Below the pieces are notes generated by a model that worked only from the letters and a program-made list of their open reading frames with translations, searched no databases and was not told the origin of the DNA. Shown piece by piece: positions 6,062-12,314 of a DNA stretch of 22,314 nucleotides. The position numbers and the translations under genes were made by a program. Source of the DNA: Acidobacteriota bacterium. Its GTDB lineage: Bacteria > Acidobacteriota > Vicinamibacteria > Vicinamibacterales > UBA8438. The stretch is taken from NCBI GenBank assembly GCA_011523485.1, contig WTGR01000102.1:1-22314 (forward strand), written 5' to 3'. Each line of letters begins with the position of its first letter. Positions within the stretch are counted from its first letter, which is position 1.

Positions 6062-7609
6062 TCAGGCCTGCTCGACGTCGAACGCCGCCAGGTTGCGCGC
6101 CTCCTTGCTGAACTCCACCCCGATCAGGTGGATCGGCTCGCCCCGGGCGCGGTACTTGTCCGCGTAGCCCTTCGCCTTCAGTTGCGCCACCGCCGCGCCC
6201 TCGCGCGCCTGCTCCACCACCTTGAGCTCGAACAGGTAGACGTTGTCGTTGAAACGGACGGCCATGTCCAGACGGCCGCGGCTGCTGCTGTCCTCTACGG
6301 TGACGTCCAGGCCCAGCCCCGCGAAGTACGAATAGAACACGCTCGCGTAGAAGCCCTCGTAGCTTGCGATGTCGTTGTTCGTGTACCACTGGTGGGGGAT
6401 GCTCGCGAAGAACGACTCGAACAAGCGCCGCAGTTCCGCGAAGTCGTTGGCCAGCAGCAGGTCGTAGAGCCGCGCGCTGTGCGCGGCCCGCCGGGACGCG
6501 TCCCCCGTCATCCGGTTCAGCAGGCTCCGGTTCAGGCTCTGCCGCACCTCCCGGTTCGGATACCCCAGCCGGTAGAACATCTCTCCGCCCCGCGGCTCGG
6601 GGCGCTCGATGGTCAGGTAGCCGGTCTGGAACAGCAGCGCCTCGGTCGGCATGTCGTCGACGTCGAAGGTCGACAACAGCTCGGCCGTGCTCACCATGCC
6701 GTCCAGCGCCAGCGAGCTCACCCGGCGGCTGAACAGCGTGTCCACCAGAAAGGTGGGCGTGCCGGTCTCGAACCAGTGGGCGGCGAACTCGCGCGTGTCG
6801 AACAACAGCAGGATGTCGAACGGGTTGTAGACCCTCTCGTCGCCGCGCCAACTGTACCCGTTGTACCAATCCCGGACCTGGGCCCGTTCCAGGCCGTCCA
6901 GCTCGGGCGCGAAGACCGTGTCCAGATCCGCGTCCGTATAGCCGCAGATGGCCGAGTACCCCGGATTCAGGGTGATGTCCCTGAGGTTGTTGAGTCCGGA
7001 GAACAGGCTGACCTTGGAGAACTTGCTGACCCCCGTAATGAAGCTGAACCGAATGTGCGCGTCGCTGTCCTTGACGACCGCGTAGACGCTGCGCAGGAAG
7101 TCGCGGTTCGCGCGCGCCACCTCCGGTTCTTCCAGCGCGTCCAGAATCGGCTTGTCGTACTCGTCCACCAGTACCGCGACAGGTTGCCCGGACCGCCGAT
7201 GCAACGCTTCCAGCAGGGATGCGAAACGCCCGGGCGCGGTGTCGTAGTCGATCACCACCTCCGCCCTGCGTTCCGCCGCAGCCAGTTGCTCCTTGAAGTT
7301 CAACGCCAGGTGGCCCGGCTCCTTGAACAGGCCGCTGCCGAAGCTGAGGCGAAGCACGGGATGCCGTACCGACCAGTCCCACCGGTCGTGGATGGCCAAG
7401 CCCTCGAACAGCGGCTCGTTGCCCTCGAACAGCTCCTTCAGCGTGTCGAGGAACAGGCTCTTGCCGAAGCGCCGCGGGCGCGACAGGAAGTAGTGTTCGC
7501 CCTCGTCCAGCAACCGCCGGATGTAAGGAGTCTTGTCGACGTAATAGCAGTTGTCGGCGCGAACTTTGCTGAAGGTCTGCAAGCCGATGGGCAATCTTCG
7601 TCGAGTCAT
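6062..7609 (-). CDS. AAA-ATPase-like protein with C-terminal PD-(D/E)XK nuclease-like domain
   Basis: 515 aa, cytosolic. The N-terminal AAA-ATPase-like (PF09820-type) domain has the family's Walker A variant RPRRFGKSL (44-52), Walker B VLVDEYDKP (147-153) and the ITGVSKFSKVSLFSGLNN segment (191-208). The C-terminal domain has the PD-(D/E)XK pattern: E418 in YEGFY, D448 in GRLD and the E-L-K triad at 461-463, followed by a QLKAKGYADKY helix. This fused architecture is common in bacteria, often in many paralogues, and is suspected to act in defence or DNA turnover, but no activity is established that I can cite. Start ATG 7609 gives MTRRRLPIGLQTF; a GTG 12 bases earlier is possible. No clear ribosome site. 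It follows the NHL gene by 28 bases, so it may be co-transcribed. Confidence 0.88.
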   Translation of the reverse strand: MTRRRLPIGLQTFSKVRADNCYYVDKTPYIRRLLDEGEHYFLSRPRRFGKSLFLDTLKELFEGNEPLFEGLAIHDRWDWSVRHPVLRLSFGSGLFKEPGHLALNFKEQLAAAERRAEVVIDYDTAPGRFASLLEALHRRSGQPVAVLVDEYDKPILDALEEPEVARANRDFLRSVYAVVKDSDAHIRFSFITGVSKFSKVSLFSGLNNLRDITLNPGYSAICGYTDADLDTVFAPELDGLERAQVRDWYNGYSWRGDERVYNPFDILLLFDTREFAAHWFETGTPTFLVDTLFSRRVSSLALDGMVSTAELLSTFDVDDMPTEALLFQTGYLTIERPEPRGGEMFYRLGYPNREVRQSLNRSLLNRMTGDASRRAAHSARLYDLLLANDFAELRRLFESFFASIPHQWYTNNDIASYEGFYASVFYSYFAGLGLDVTVEDSSSRGRLDMAVRFNDNVYLFELKVVEQAREGAAVAQLKAKGYADKYRARGEPIHLIGVEFSKEARNLAAFDVEQA

Positions 7610-7620
7610 GTAAACGCACA

Positions 7621-7632
7621 CCGCCCGGGCGG
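7621..7632. terminator. 12-bp GC palindrome between NHL gene and AAA gene
   Basis: CCGCCCGGGCGG is a perfect palindrome 5 bases after the NHL stop (minus strand) and is followed by TGTGCGTTTAC. It may be a weak terminator or attenuator reducing read-through into the AAA gene; the short length and tiny loop make this uncertain. Confidence 0.3.
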
Positions 7633-7637
7633 CGCCG

Positions 7638-8765
7638 TCAGCGCGCGACGTACGGCGGCCCGATCAGCAGCGCCGGATCCGCGTCGGTCTTCGGCACCAG
7701 CTTCTGCGTGCGCCCGTGCTGGTTGTCGCCGCCGTAGAGGTTCCCCTCCGAATCGACCGAGATGGTGTGCACCTCGAGGAACCCGGTGGGCCCGTCGTTG
7801 GAGACGTTCCAGGTGTAGAGGCGGTTGCCGTCGAAGTCGAGCTTCACCATCTTGAGCGGGAGCAGGTCCGAGACCCACAGGTGGTCCTCGTCGACGATGA
7901 GATCGAGCGGCAGGCCGAAGCCCGACCACGTGGCGAGGTGATCCACCTCGGGGTGGTACTCGCCGGACGCCGCGCTGGAGATGCGGAACTTCTGCACGCG
8001 GCCGTTGGCCCGGTCGAGCGCGAAGATCAGGCCGTCGGGTCCCACGCCCAGCGCGTGAATTCCGTTGAACCGGCCTGGTTCCGTGCCGAACCCGCCGAAC
8101 TCGGACTGGTAGCGGCCCTCGGCGTCCAGGATGATGATGCGGTGGTTGTCGAGCCCGTCCGCCACGAGCACCCGCCCGTCGGGAAGGAACGCCACGTCCT
8201 GCGGCCGGCCGAAGTGCGTCTCGTCGCTGCCGCCGACGTTCTTCTCGCCCAGCGTCATCAGCAGCTCGCTGCCGTCGTTGGAGAGGACGAAGATCTGGTG
8301 GCGGCTCTCGTTGATCACCCAGACCCGGCGTTCCGGGTCGTAGGGGCTGATGCGGATGCGGTGCGGCCCCGGGCCGTCGGACTCGTCGCACAGGTGGTCC
8401 CACTGGTCCCAGACCTCGATCAGGTTGCCGTCGCCGTCGACGATCATGAGGCAGTTCTGCCAGGTCCGCAGCTCGGCGTCGCGCAAGGCGTTGATGCCGA
8501 TCGAGCCGACCCAGCCGGCGAACTCCGGAGGCACCGGATCGGGCAGGCGCGTCTCGCCCCGCTGCGAGATGAAGATGCGGTCCGGCGACTCGGCGAACAC
8601 GCCGGAGTTGCCGCCGAACGCGAAGCCCTCGCCGGCGAACGGCTTGTGCCAGCCCTCGACCACGTCGTAGGGACTGGGTCCGATGGGGCCCGGATCCTGC
8701 GCGGCGGCCGACCCGGCGAGCAAACCCGCCAGCAGGAGCGCGACTGTCACAGTGAAGTACCGCAT
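7638..8765 (-). CDS. Secreted NHL-repeat six-bladed beta-propeller
   Basis: 375 aa. Residues 1-22 (MRYFTVTVALLLAGLLAGSAAA) are a signal peptide. NHL-type repeats are visible at about 135-166, 185-224 (FGRPQDVAFLPDGRVLVADG), 231-264, 285-316 and 329-358, with a less regular first blade near 46-70. The fold resembles peptidyl-alpha-hydroxyglycine lyase-like or 6-phosphogluconolactonase-like propellers, but no catalytic set is recognisable, so a binding or scaffold role in the periplasm is equally possible. The start is chosen for GGAGG 9 bases upstream and the immediate signal peptide; in-frame upstream starts (to 8849) add a non-signal Arg-rich stretch. It faces away from rnd across a shared promoter region. 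Confidence 0.82.
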   Translation of the reverse strand: MRYFTVTVALLLAGLLAGSAAAQDPGPIGPSPYDVVEGWHKPFAGEGFAFGGNSGVFAESPDRIFISQRGETRLPDPVPPEFAGWVGSIGINALRDAELRTWQNCLMIVDGDGNLIEVWDQWDHLCDESDGPGPHRIRISPYDPERRVWVINESRHQIFVLSNDGSELLMTLGEKNVGGSDETHFGRPQDVAFLPDGRVLVADGLDNHRIIILDAEGRYQSEFGGFGTEPGRFNGIHALGVGPDGLIFALDRANGRVQKFRISSAASGEYHPEVDHLATWSGFGLPLDLIVDEDHLWVSDLLPLKMVKLDFDGNRLYTWNVSNDGPTGFLEVHTISVDSEGNLYGGDNQHGRTQKLVPKTDADPALLIGPPYVAR

Positions 8766-8774
8766 GATCTGGAA

Positions 8775-8779
8775 CCTCC
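8775..8779 (-). promoter_or_regulatory. Shine-Dalgarno GGAGG of the NHL gene
   Basis: On the minus strand, 9 bases before the ATG at 8765; it decides the start among several in-frame ATGs. Confidence 0.6.
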
Positions 8780-8856
8780 AGACGGCGCGCCGCCAACCGG
8801 GCCTGCCGTTCATCTCGAAACTCCGTGTCCGTGCCGCGTAGGCTTCCACGCCGCCG

Positions 8857-8862
8857 AGTATA
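8857..8862 (-). promoter_or_regulatory. Putative -10 TATACT for the NHL gene
   Basis: TATACT preceded directly by TG on the minus strand, about 92 bases upstream of the NHL ATG. No clear -35. Confidence 0.45.
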
Positions 8863-8920
8863 CAAGCCGTCCGTCGGCGAATGCGGCTCGGGCCGCGCAG
8901 CGCCCGTTGCGCCCGCGCTG

Positions 8921-8929
8921 TGGTAGGGT
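8921..8929 (+). promoter_or_regulatory. Extended -10 (TGgTAGGGT) for rnd, near-leaderless
   Basis: Ends 12 bases before the GTG at 8942, so RNA would begin only about 5-6 bases before the start codon. With no ribosome site visible, a leaderless or near-leaderless message is suggested. Confidence 0.35.
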
Positions 8930-8941
8930 TCCCGCGCCGCC

Positions 8942-10000
8942 GTGATTCAGACCCAGGCCGCTCTGGCCGATCTCGCCGCTCGCATCGCCGCCCCCGACCG
9001 CGCAGGCGTGGACACCGAAGCCGACAGCCTGCACTGCTACCACGAGAAGGTCTGCCTGGTGCAGATCGGACTCCCCGACGCCGACGAGCTCGTCGACCCG
9101 CTCGCCGATCTCGACATGGCCCCGTTGCTGGACGCGCTGGCCGGAACCGAGCTGGTGATGCACGGCGCCGACTTCGACTTGCGCATGCTGTATCGCCTGG
9201 GCTTGGGAACTCCTTCGAAGGTGTTCGACACCATGATCGCCGCCCGGCTCGGCGGCGCCGCCCGCTACGGCTACGCCGCGCTGGTCGCGGAGCACTTCGA
9301 CGTGACCCTGCCCAAGGGTCAGCAGAAGGCGAACTGGGCGCGACGGCCGCTGGGGCCCGCCCTGGCCCGCTACGCCCGAAACGACACGCACTACCTCCTG
9401 CCCCTCGCCGAACGGCTCGAGCGCCGGCTGACCGAGCTGGGTCGTCTGGAGTGGCTGGAGCAGGCGTGCCGGCGCGCGGTCGACGCCGCCCGGGTCACCC
9501 GCTCGCGGGATCCCGAGACCGAGTGGCGTGTGCGCGGCAGCCACGCGCTCGGGGCCCGGGCCAACGCCGTGCTGCGCGCGCTGTGGCGCTGGCGCGAGAA
9601 CGAGGCGCGGAGCATCGACCGCCCGCCGTTCCATATCCTGTCCAACCCGGCTCTGGTCGACGCCGCTCTCCGCCTCGACCGCGGCGAGACTGCGCCGCCA
9701 CGGCACCTGCGGGGGGCGCGCCGGACGCGATTCTCGCAAGCCGCCGACGAGGCCCTGACTCTCGACGAGGCGGAGTGGCCCAAGCGTCCTGCCGTCAAGG
9801 CGCGCACGCGCTTCACGAAGACGCAGGAGAAGCGCGTCACCGCGTTGAAGCGGCGGCGGGACCGGGCGGCAAAGGAGCTGGCCATCGACGCCGAGCTGAT
9901 CGCGCCCCGGGCCGCGCTCGAACGCATCGCCGTGGAGCAGGACGACGGACTGGCCGCTCTGCTGCCGTGGCAACAATCGCTGCTCGGGCGCGCGGATTGA
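8942..10000 (+). CDS. rnd: Ribonuclease D
   Basis: 352 aa, slightly shorter than E. coli RNase D. A 3'-5' exoribonuclease that trims tRNA precursors and other structured RNAs; cytosolic. The DEDDy exonuclease motifs are all present: Exo I VDTEADSLHCY (D24, E26), Exo II HGADFDLRML (D79), Exo III YARNDTHYL (Y144, D148). An HRDC-type helical domain follows at roughly 195-275 (RGSHALGARANAVLRALWRW, then RPPFHILSNPALVDAA). The C-terminus is Arg/Lys-rich, consistent with RNA binding. GTG start at 8942: no ATG fits the intact N-terminus. It is divergent from the NHL gene and convergent with the HEPN-MNT pair. Confidence 0.93.
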   Translation: MIQTQAALADLAARIAAPDRAGVDTEADSLHCYHEKVCLVQIGLPDADELVDPLADLDMAPLLDALAGTELVMHGADFDLRMLYRLGLGTPSKVFDTMIAARLGGAARYGYAALVAEHFDVTLPKGQQKANWARRPLGPALARYARNDTHYLLPLAERLERRLTELGRLEWLEQACRRAVDAARVTRSRDPETEWRVRGSHALGARANAVLRALWRWRENEARSIDRPPFHILSNPALVDAALRLDRGETAPPRHLRGARRTRFSQAADEALTLDEAEWPKRPAVKARTRFTKTQEKRVTALKRRRDRAAKELAIDAELIAPRAALERIAVEQDDGLAALLPWQQSLLGRAD

Positions 10001-10002
10001 GG

Positions 10003-10084
10003 CCGTTCACTCGCCCGGAACGCCATGACCACGTTGTACGTGGCCGAGTTCTTCGGCCGCGTGTTCATCTGGGCCGGTGAACGG
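10003..10084. terminator. Nested stem-loops in the rnd/HEPN convergent intergenic region
   Basis: An outer 8-bp stem (CCGTTCAC 10003-10010 with GTGAACGG 10077-10084) encloses two adjacent alternatives: CCACGT/ACGTGG (10029-10034 with 10038-10043) and GGCCGA/TCGGCC (10042-10047 with 10053-10058). It lies exactly between two convergent genes, so a bidirectional terminator is the simplest reading. A 29-codon ORF (10025-10114) inside it is probably chance. Confidence 0.45.
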
Positions 10085-10108
10085 ACCTGCGCCGTGCGGC
10101 CGGCCGCT

Positions 10109-10501
10109 TCATGAGGACACGACGGCACGAGCCCGCGTCACGAAATCGCGGGCCGCCTGCAGGTCCTCGCGGGCGCCTTCGTCGTCGACCACGAACGCCG
10201 GGGCGTGGTCGGCCTCCTCGCGGAACTTCTGCAGCCTGGCGATGAGACCGGAGGTCGCCGGCTCGAATCGACCCGTCCGGACGAAGTGCAGGTTGAAGAG
10301 ATGTTGTGCTCCCCGGTGCGTGCGGGGCTCGAAACCCTCCGCGTACAACTGTGCGCGCACTGCATGGAAGACCGCGACGTACATGCGCCCGACCGCGATG
10401 CGCGGCAGTCCGTCGGCAAGCAGCGCTTCCGCGGCGCGCAATTCCTCATCGGCCAGATCGAGCTCGGTACTGGCGCTCTCGTTGCGACCCTCGCCGGTCA
10501 C
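10109..10501 (-). CDS. HEPN-domain protein, putative toxin of a HEPN-MNT pair
   Basis: 130 aa, all-helical, cytosolic. The HEPN fold is seen in DLADEELRAAEALLADGLPR (helix 1), the GRMYVAVFHAVRAQLYAEG core (38-56) and the C-terminal helices. R94-x4-H99 in KFREEADHAP matches the Rx4-6H ribonuclease motif. However, the HxY tyrosine modified in HepT-type (type VII) toxins is missing (H-A-P here), and many relatives have Y at the His position, so RNase activity is inferred only. The GTG start overlaps the MNT stop by 4 bases (GTGA) with GGGAGGG 9 bases before it: tight translational coupling, antitoxin first, as usual for this class. Confidence 0.78.
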   Translation of the reverse strand: MTGEGRNESASTELDLADEELRAAEALLADGLPRIAVGRMYVAVFHAVRAQLYAEGFEPRTHRGAQHLFNLHFVRTGRFEPATSGLIARLQKFREEADHAPAFVVDDEGAREDLQAARDFVTRARAVVSS

Positions 10502-10821
10502 AGGGGCAGTCCCTCCCGCTGGATGTCCATCACGAACAGCCGCTCCTGCGCGCGCCAGCGTTCGAAAGTCTCCCGGTCGAGGACCGTTGGAGACAGCAGC
10601 ACGTCGTGCTCCAGCCCGATGCTCGAGGCAAGGTCGATGACGTCCCGCTTCGTCCGCCCGTCGACCGCCTGCAGCACGACCGCGACGTCGACATCGGAGT
10701 CCTCGCGCATCTCGCCGCGCGCGCACGACCCGAACAACCGCACGTCCACGACCGCATCCGCATAGCGCTCGCGCAGGGCGCCGGCGAACCGATGCGCTGC
10801 GCGACGTGGCAGTCCGTCCAT
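10498..10821 (-). CDS. MNT-type minimal nucleotidyltransferase, putative antitoxin
   Basis: 107 aa, cytosolic. The nucleotidyltransferase motif GSCARGEMREDSDVDVAVV fits GSx10DxD exactly (G31-S32, D43, D45), with a likely third acidic residue D73 in EHDVLLSP. In MntA-HepT systems this enzyme neutralises the HEPN toxin by AMP transfer to a tyrosine; whether that holds here is doubtful because the partner lacks the usual tyrosine. ATG 10821 (MDGLPRRAAHRF) is chosen; the frame is open further upstream but passes through the promoter and hairpin region. TACGAT at 10855-10860 is a candidate -10. Next gene downstream is the HEPN partner. Confidence 0.8.
   Translation of the reverse strand: MDGLPRRAAHRFAGALRERYADAVVDVRLFGSCARGEMREDSDVDVAVVLQAVDGRTKRDVIDLASSIGLEHDVLLSPTVLDRETFERWRAQERLFVMDIQREGLPL
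10511..10517 (-). promoter_or_regulatory. Shine-Dalgarno GGGAGGG inside the MNT gene for the HEPN gene
   Basis: Nine bases before the GTG at 10501; supports the GTGA-overlap start. Confidence 0.6.
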
Positions 10822-10854
10822 GATCTTGCGTTTCGCCCAACGGAAGTTGTTCGG

Positions 10855-10860
10855 ATCGTA
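10855..10860 (-). promoter_or_regulatory. Putative -10 TACGAT for the MNT-HEPN operon
   Basis: Minus strand, 33 bases upstream of the MNT ATG. No matching -35; adjacent to the stem-loops at 10876-10936, which could hold a regulator site. Confidence 0.35.
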
Positions 10861-10875
10861 GTGCGTTCCCGACCG

Positions 10876-10936
10876 AAGCTCCAGGCGTCCTGGCCCGGAG
10901 CTTGCGCCGCAACGAAGCGAAGTGCCGGGGCGCAAG
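10876..10936. repeat. Two overlapping stem-loops upstream of the MNT gene
   Basis: AAGCTCC (10876-10882) pairs with GGAGCTT (10897-10903), and CTTGCGCC (10901-10908) pairs with GGCGCAAG (10929-10936). The stems share bases 10901-10903, so they are mutually exclusive. A third inverted repeat, CCGAAAC/GTTTCGG, is at 10957-10986. The divergent region 10822-11042 thus holds inverted repeats and two outward promoters, and no ORF I would support. Confidence 0.5.
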
Positions 10937-10991
10937 GTCATGGAGCGGGGGGTGGGCCGAAACGCCGAGCAGCGGGGCGGTTTCGGGGCGC

Positions 10992-10999
10992 TATACAAT
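10992..10999 (+). promoter_or_regulatory. -10 region TATACAAT of the truncated secreted-protein gene
   Basis: TATACAAT directly after the CCGAAAC/GTTTCGG inverted repeat (10957-10986), 43 bases before the ATG at 11043. The repeat overlaps where a -35 would lie, so an operator there is possible. Confidence 0.5.
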
Positions 11000-11031
11000 G
11001 GGCAGCCTGAGCCGCAAACCAACCGATTCGC

Positions 11032-11035
11032 GGAG
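11032..11035 (+). promoter_or_regulatory. Shine-Dalgarno GGAG of the truncated secreted-protein gene
   Basis: Seven bases before ATG 11043; fixes the start. Confidence 0.5.
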
Positions 11036-11042
11036 ACTTCCC

Positions 11043-11157
11043 ATGAACCGACAGCGTGCGCTTAGTTCACTGTCCGCAGTCGCTATCGCAACCGGCCTGC
11101 TCTTCCTCTCGCTCCCGTCCGCGACCCAGGCGCAACCGCCCATCGTGCAGCCGGGCG
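11043..11157 (+). CDS. Secreted protein, first 38 codons only, cut by the palindrome axis
   Basis: The start MNRQRALSSLSAVAIATG continues through a hydrophobic core to SATQA|QPPIVQPG: a complete signal peptide with an AxA-like cleavage site near residue 30. Promoter and ribosome site are both in place, so this is the genuine 5' end of a gene. At codon 39 the sequence turns into its own reverse complement; the frame stays open to 11324 but those residues are meaningless. The QPPIVQPG(APG) mature start is one I recall from secreted DUF305-type metal-binding proteins of Acidobacteriota, but the diagnostic domain is missing, so that is a guess. Confidence 0.65.
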
Positions 11158-11164
11158 CGCCCGG
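11151..11164. repeat. Turn point of the palindrome (14-bp core CCGGGCGCGCCCGG)
   Basis: The axis lies between 11157 and 11158. On the plus strand the core spans the codons for P-G-A-P-G of the truncated secreted protein. If the native gene continued QPGAPG, as I recall for related secreted proteins, then part of this short GC palindrome was already present in the genome and could have let a 3' end snap back and prime on itself. The mechanism is inference; the geometry is seen. Confidence 0.9.
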
Positions 11165-11272
11165 CTGCACGATGGGCGGTTGCGCCTGGGTCGCGGACGG
11201 GAGCGAGAGGAAGAGCAGGCCGGTTGCGATAGCGACTGCGGACAGTGAACTAAGCGCACGCTGTCGGTTCAT
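11158..11272 (-). CDS. Mirror copy: truncated secreted protein, 38 codons
   Basis: Identical to 11043-11157 on the opposite strand; the two copies meet head-on at the axis and neither has a body. Confidence 0.65.
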
Positions 11273-11279
11273 GGGAAGT

Positions 11280-11283
11280 CTCC
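11280..11283 (-). promoter_or_regulatory. Mirror copy: Shine-Dalgarno of the truncated secreted-protein gene
   Basis: GGAG on the minus strand, 7 bases before ATG 11272. Confidence 0.5.
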
Positions 11284-11315
11284 GCGAATCGGTTGGTTTG
11301 CGGCTCAGGCTGCCC

Positions 11316-11323
11316 ATTGTATA
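11316..11323 (-). promoter_or_regulatory. Mirror copy: -10 region TATACAAT
   Basis: Counterpart of 10992-10999. Confidence 0.5.
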
Positions 11324-11378
11324 GCGCCCCGAAACCGCCCCGCTGCTCGGCGTTTCGGCCCACCCCCCGCTCCATGAC

Positions 11379-11439
11379 CTTGCGCCCCGGCACTTCGCTT
11401 CGTTGCGGCGCAAGCTCCGGGCCAGGACGCCTGGAGCTT
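11379..11439. repeat. Mirror copy: overlapping stem-loops upstream of MNT gene
   Basis: Counterpart of 10876-10936; the third inverted repeat is at 11329-11358. Confidence 0.5.
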
Positions 11440-11454
11440 CGGTCGGGAACGCAC

Positions 11455-11460
11455 TACGAT
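11455..11460 (+). promoter_or_regulatory. Mirror copy: putative -10 TACGAT of the MNT-HEPN operon
   Basis: Counterpart of 10855-10860, 33 bases before ATG 11494. Confidence 0.35.
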
Positions 11461-11493
11461 CCGAACAACTTCCGTTGGGCGAAACGCAAGATC

Positions 11494-11817
11494 ATGGACG
11501 GACTGCCACGTCGCGCAGCGCATCGGTTCGCCGGCGCCCTGCGCGAGCGCTATGCGGATGCGGTCGTGGACGTGCGGTTGTTCGGGTCGTGCGCGCGCGG
11601 CGAGATGCGCGAGGACTCCGATGTCGACGTCGCGGTCGTGCTGCAGGCGGTCGACGGGCGGACGAAGCGGGACGTCATCGACCTTGCCTCGAGCATCGGG
11701 CTGGAGCACGACGTGCTGCTGTCTCCAACGGTCCTCGACCGGGAGACTTTCGAACGCTGGCGCGCGCAGGAGCGGCTGTTCGTGATGGACATCCAGCGGG
11801 AGGGACTGCCCCTGTGA
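11494..11817 (+). CDS. Mirror copy: MNT-type nucleotidyltransferase antitoxin
   Basis: Same 107 residues as 10498-10821, with GSx10DxD at 31-45 and D73. It is read directly on the plus strand here, which is the easier copy to inspect; the stop TGA 11815-11817 overlaps the HEPN GTG. Confidence 0.8.
   Translation: MDGLPRRAAHRFAGALRERYADAVVDVRLFGSCARGEMREDSDVDVAVVLQAVDGRTKRDVIDLASSIGLEHDVLLSPTVLDRETFERWRAQERLFVMDIQREGLPL
11798..11804 (+). promoter_or_regulatory. Mirror copy: Shine-Dalgarno GGGAGGG of the HEPN gene
   Basis: Nine bases before GTG 11814. Confidence 0.6.
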
Positions 11818-12206
11818 CCGGCGAGGGTCGCAACGAGAGCGCCAGTACCGAGCTCGATCTGGCCGATGAGGAATTGCGCGCCGCGGAAGCGCTGCTTGCC
11901 GACGGACTGCCGCGCATCGCGGTCGGGCGCATGTACGTCGCGGTCTTCCATGCAGTGCGCGCACAGTTGTACGCGGAGGGTTTCGAGCCCCGCACGCACC
12001 GGGGAGCACAACATCTCTTCAACCTGCACTTCGTCCGGACGGGTCGATTCGAGCCGGCGACCTCCGGTCTCATCGCCAGGCTGCAGAAGTTCCGCGAGGA
12101 GGCCGACCACGCCCCGGCGTTCGTGGTCGACGACGAAGGCGCCCGCGAGGACCTGCAGGCGGCCCGCGATTTCGTGACGCGGGCTCGTGCCGTCGTGTCC
12201 TCATGA
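11814..12206 (+). CDS. Mirror copy: HEPN-domain putative toxin
   Basis: Same 130 residues as 10109-10501, with R94-x4-H99; GTG start in the GTGA overlap with the MNT stop. Confidence 0.78.
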   Translation: MTGEGRNESASTELDLADEELRAAEALLADGLPRIAVGRMYVAVFHAVRAQLYAEGFEPRTHRGAQHLFNLHFVRTGRFEPATSGLIARLQKFREEADHAPAFVVDDEGAREDLQAARDFVTRARAVVSS

Positions 12207-12230
12207 AGCGGCCGGCCGCACGGCGCAGGT

Positions 12231-12312
12231 CCGTTCACCGGCCCAGATGAACACGCGGCCGAAGAACTCGGCCACGTACAACGTGGTCATGGCGTTCCGG
12301 GCGAGTGAACGG
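12231..12312. terminator. Mirror copy: nested stem-loops between HEPN and rnd
   Basis: Counterpart of 10003-10084, between the same convergent pair. Confidence 0.45.
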
Positions 12313-12314
12313 CC

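Larger units (their letters stand above)
1..11157 (+). repeat. Left arm of a perfect full-window inverted repeat
   Basis: Every base of this arm is complementary to the base at 22315 minus its position. Checked directly at both ends (the first 40 bases are the reverse complement of the last 40), across the centre, and by every gene having an identical, oppositely oriented twin. No mismatch was seen. Arms this long and this identical with no spacer are typical of fold-back chimeras; natural inverted duplications usually keep a spacer or diverge. Confidence 0.98.

Noticed and set aside
6128..7855. 575-codon open frame on the plus strand opposite the AAA and NHL genes
   Set aside because: It spans two well-supported opposite-strand genes and shows no domain; a shadow frame.
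10025..10114. 29-codon ORF in the rnd/HEPN intergenic region
   Set aside because: No ribosome site, lies within stem-loop sequence, and no recognisable similarity.
10109..12206. Two inverted HEPN-MNT pairs flanking a central palindrome, resembling a novel symmetrical system
   Set aside because: The symmetry extends over the entire window at full identity, so the paired arrangement is just the global fold-back.
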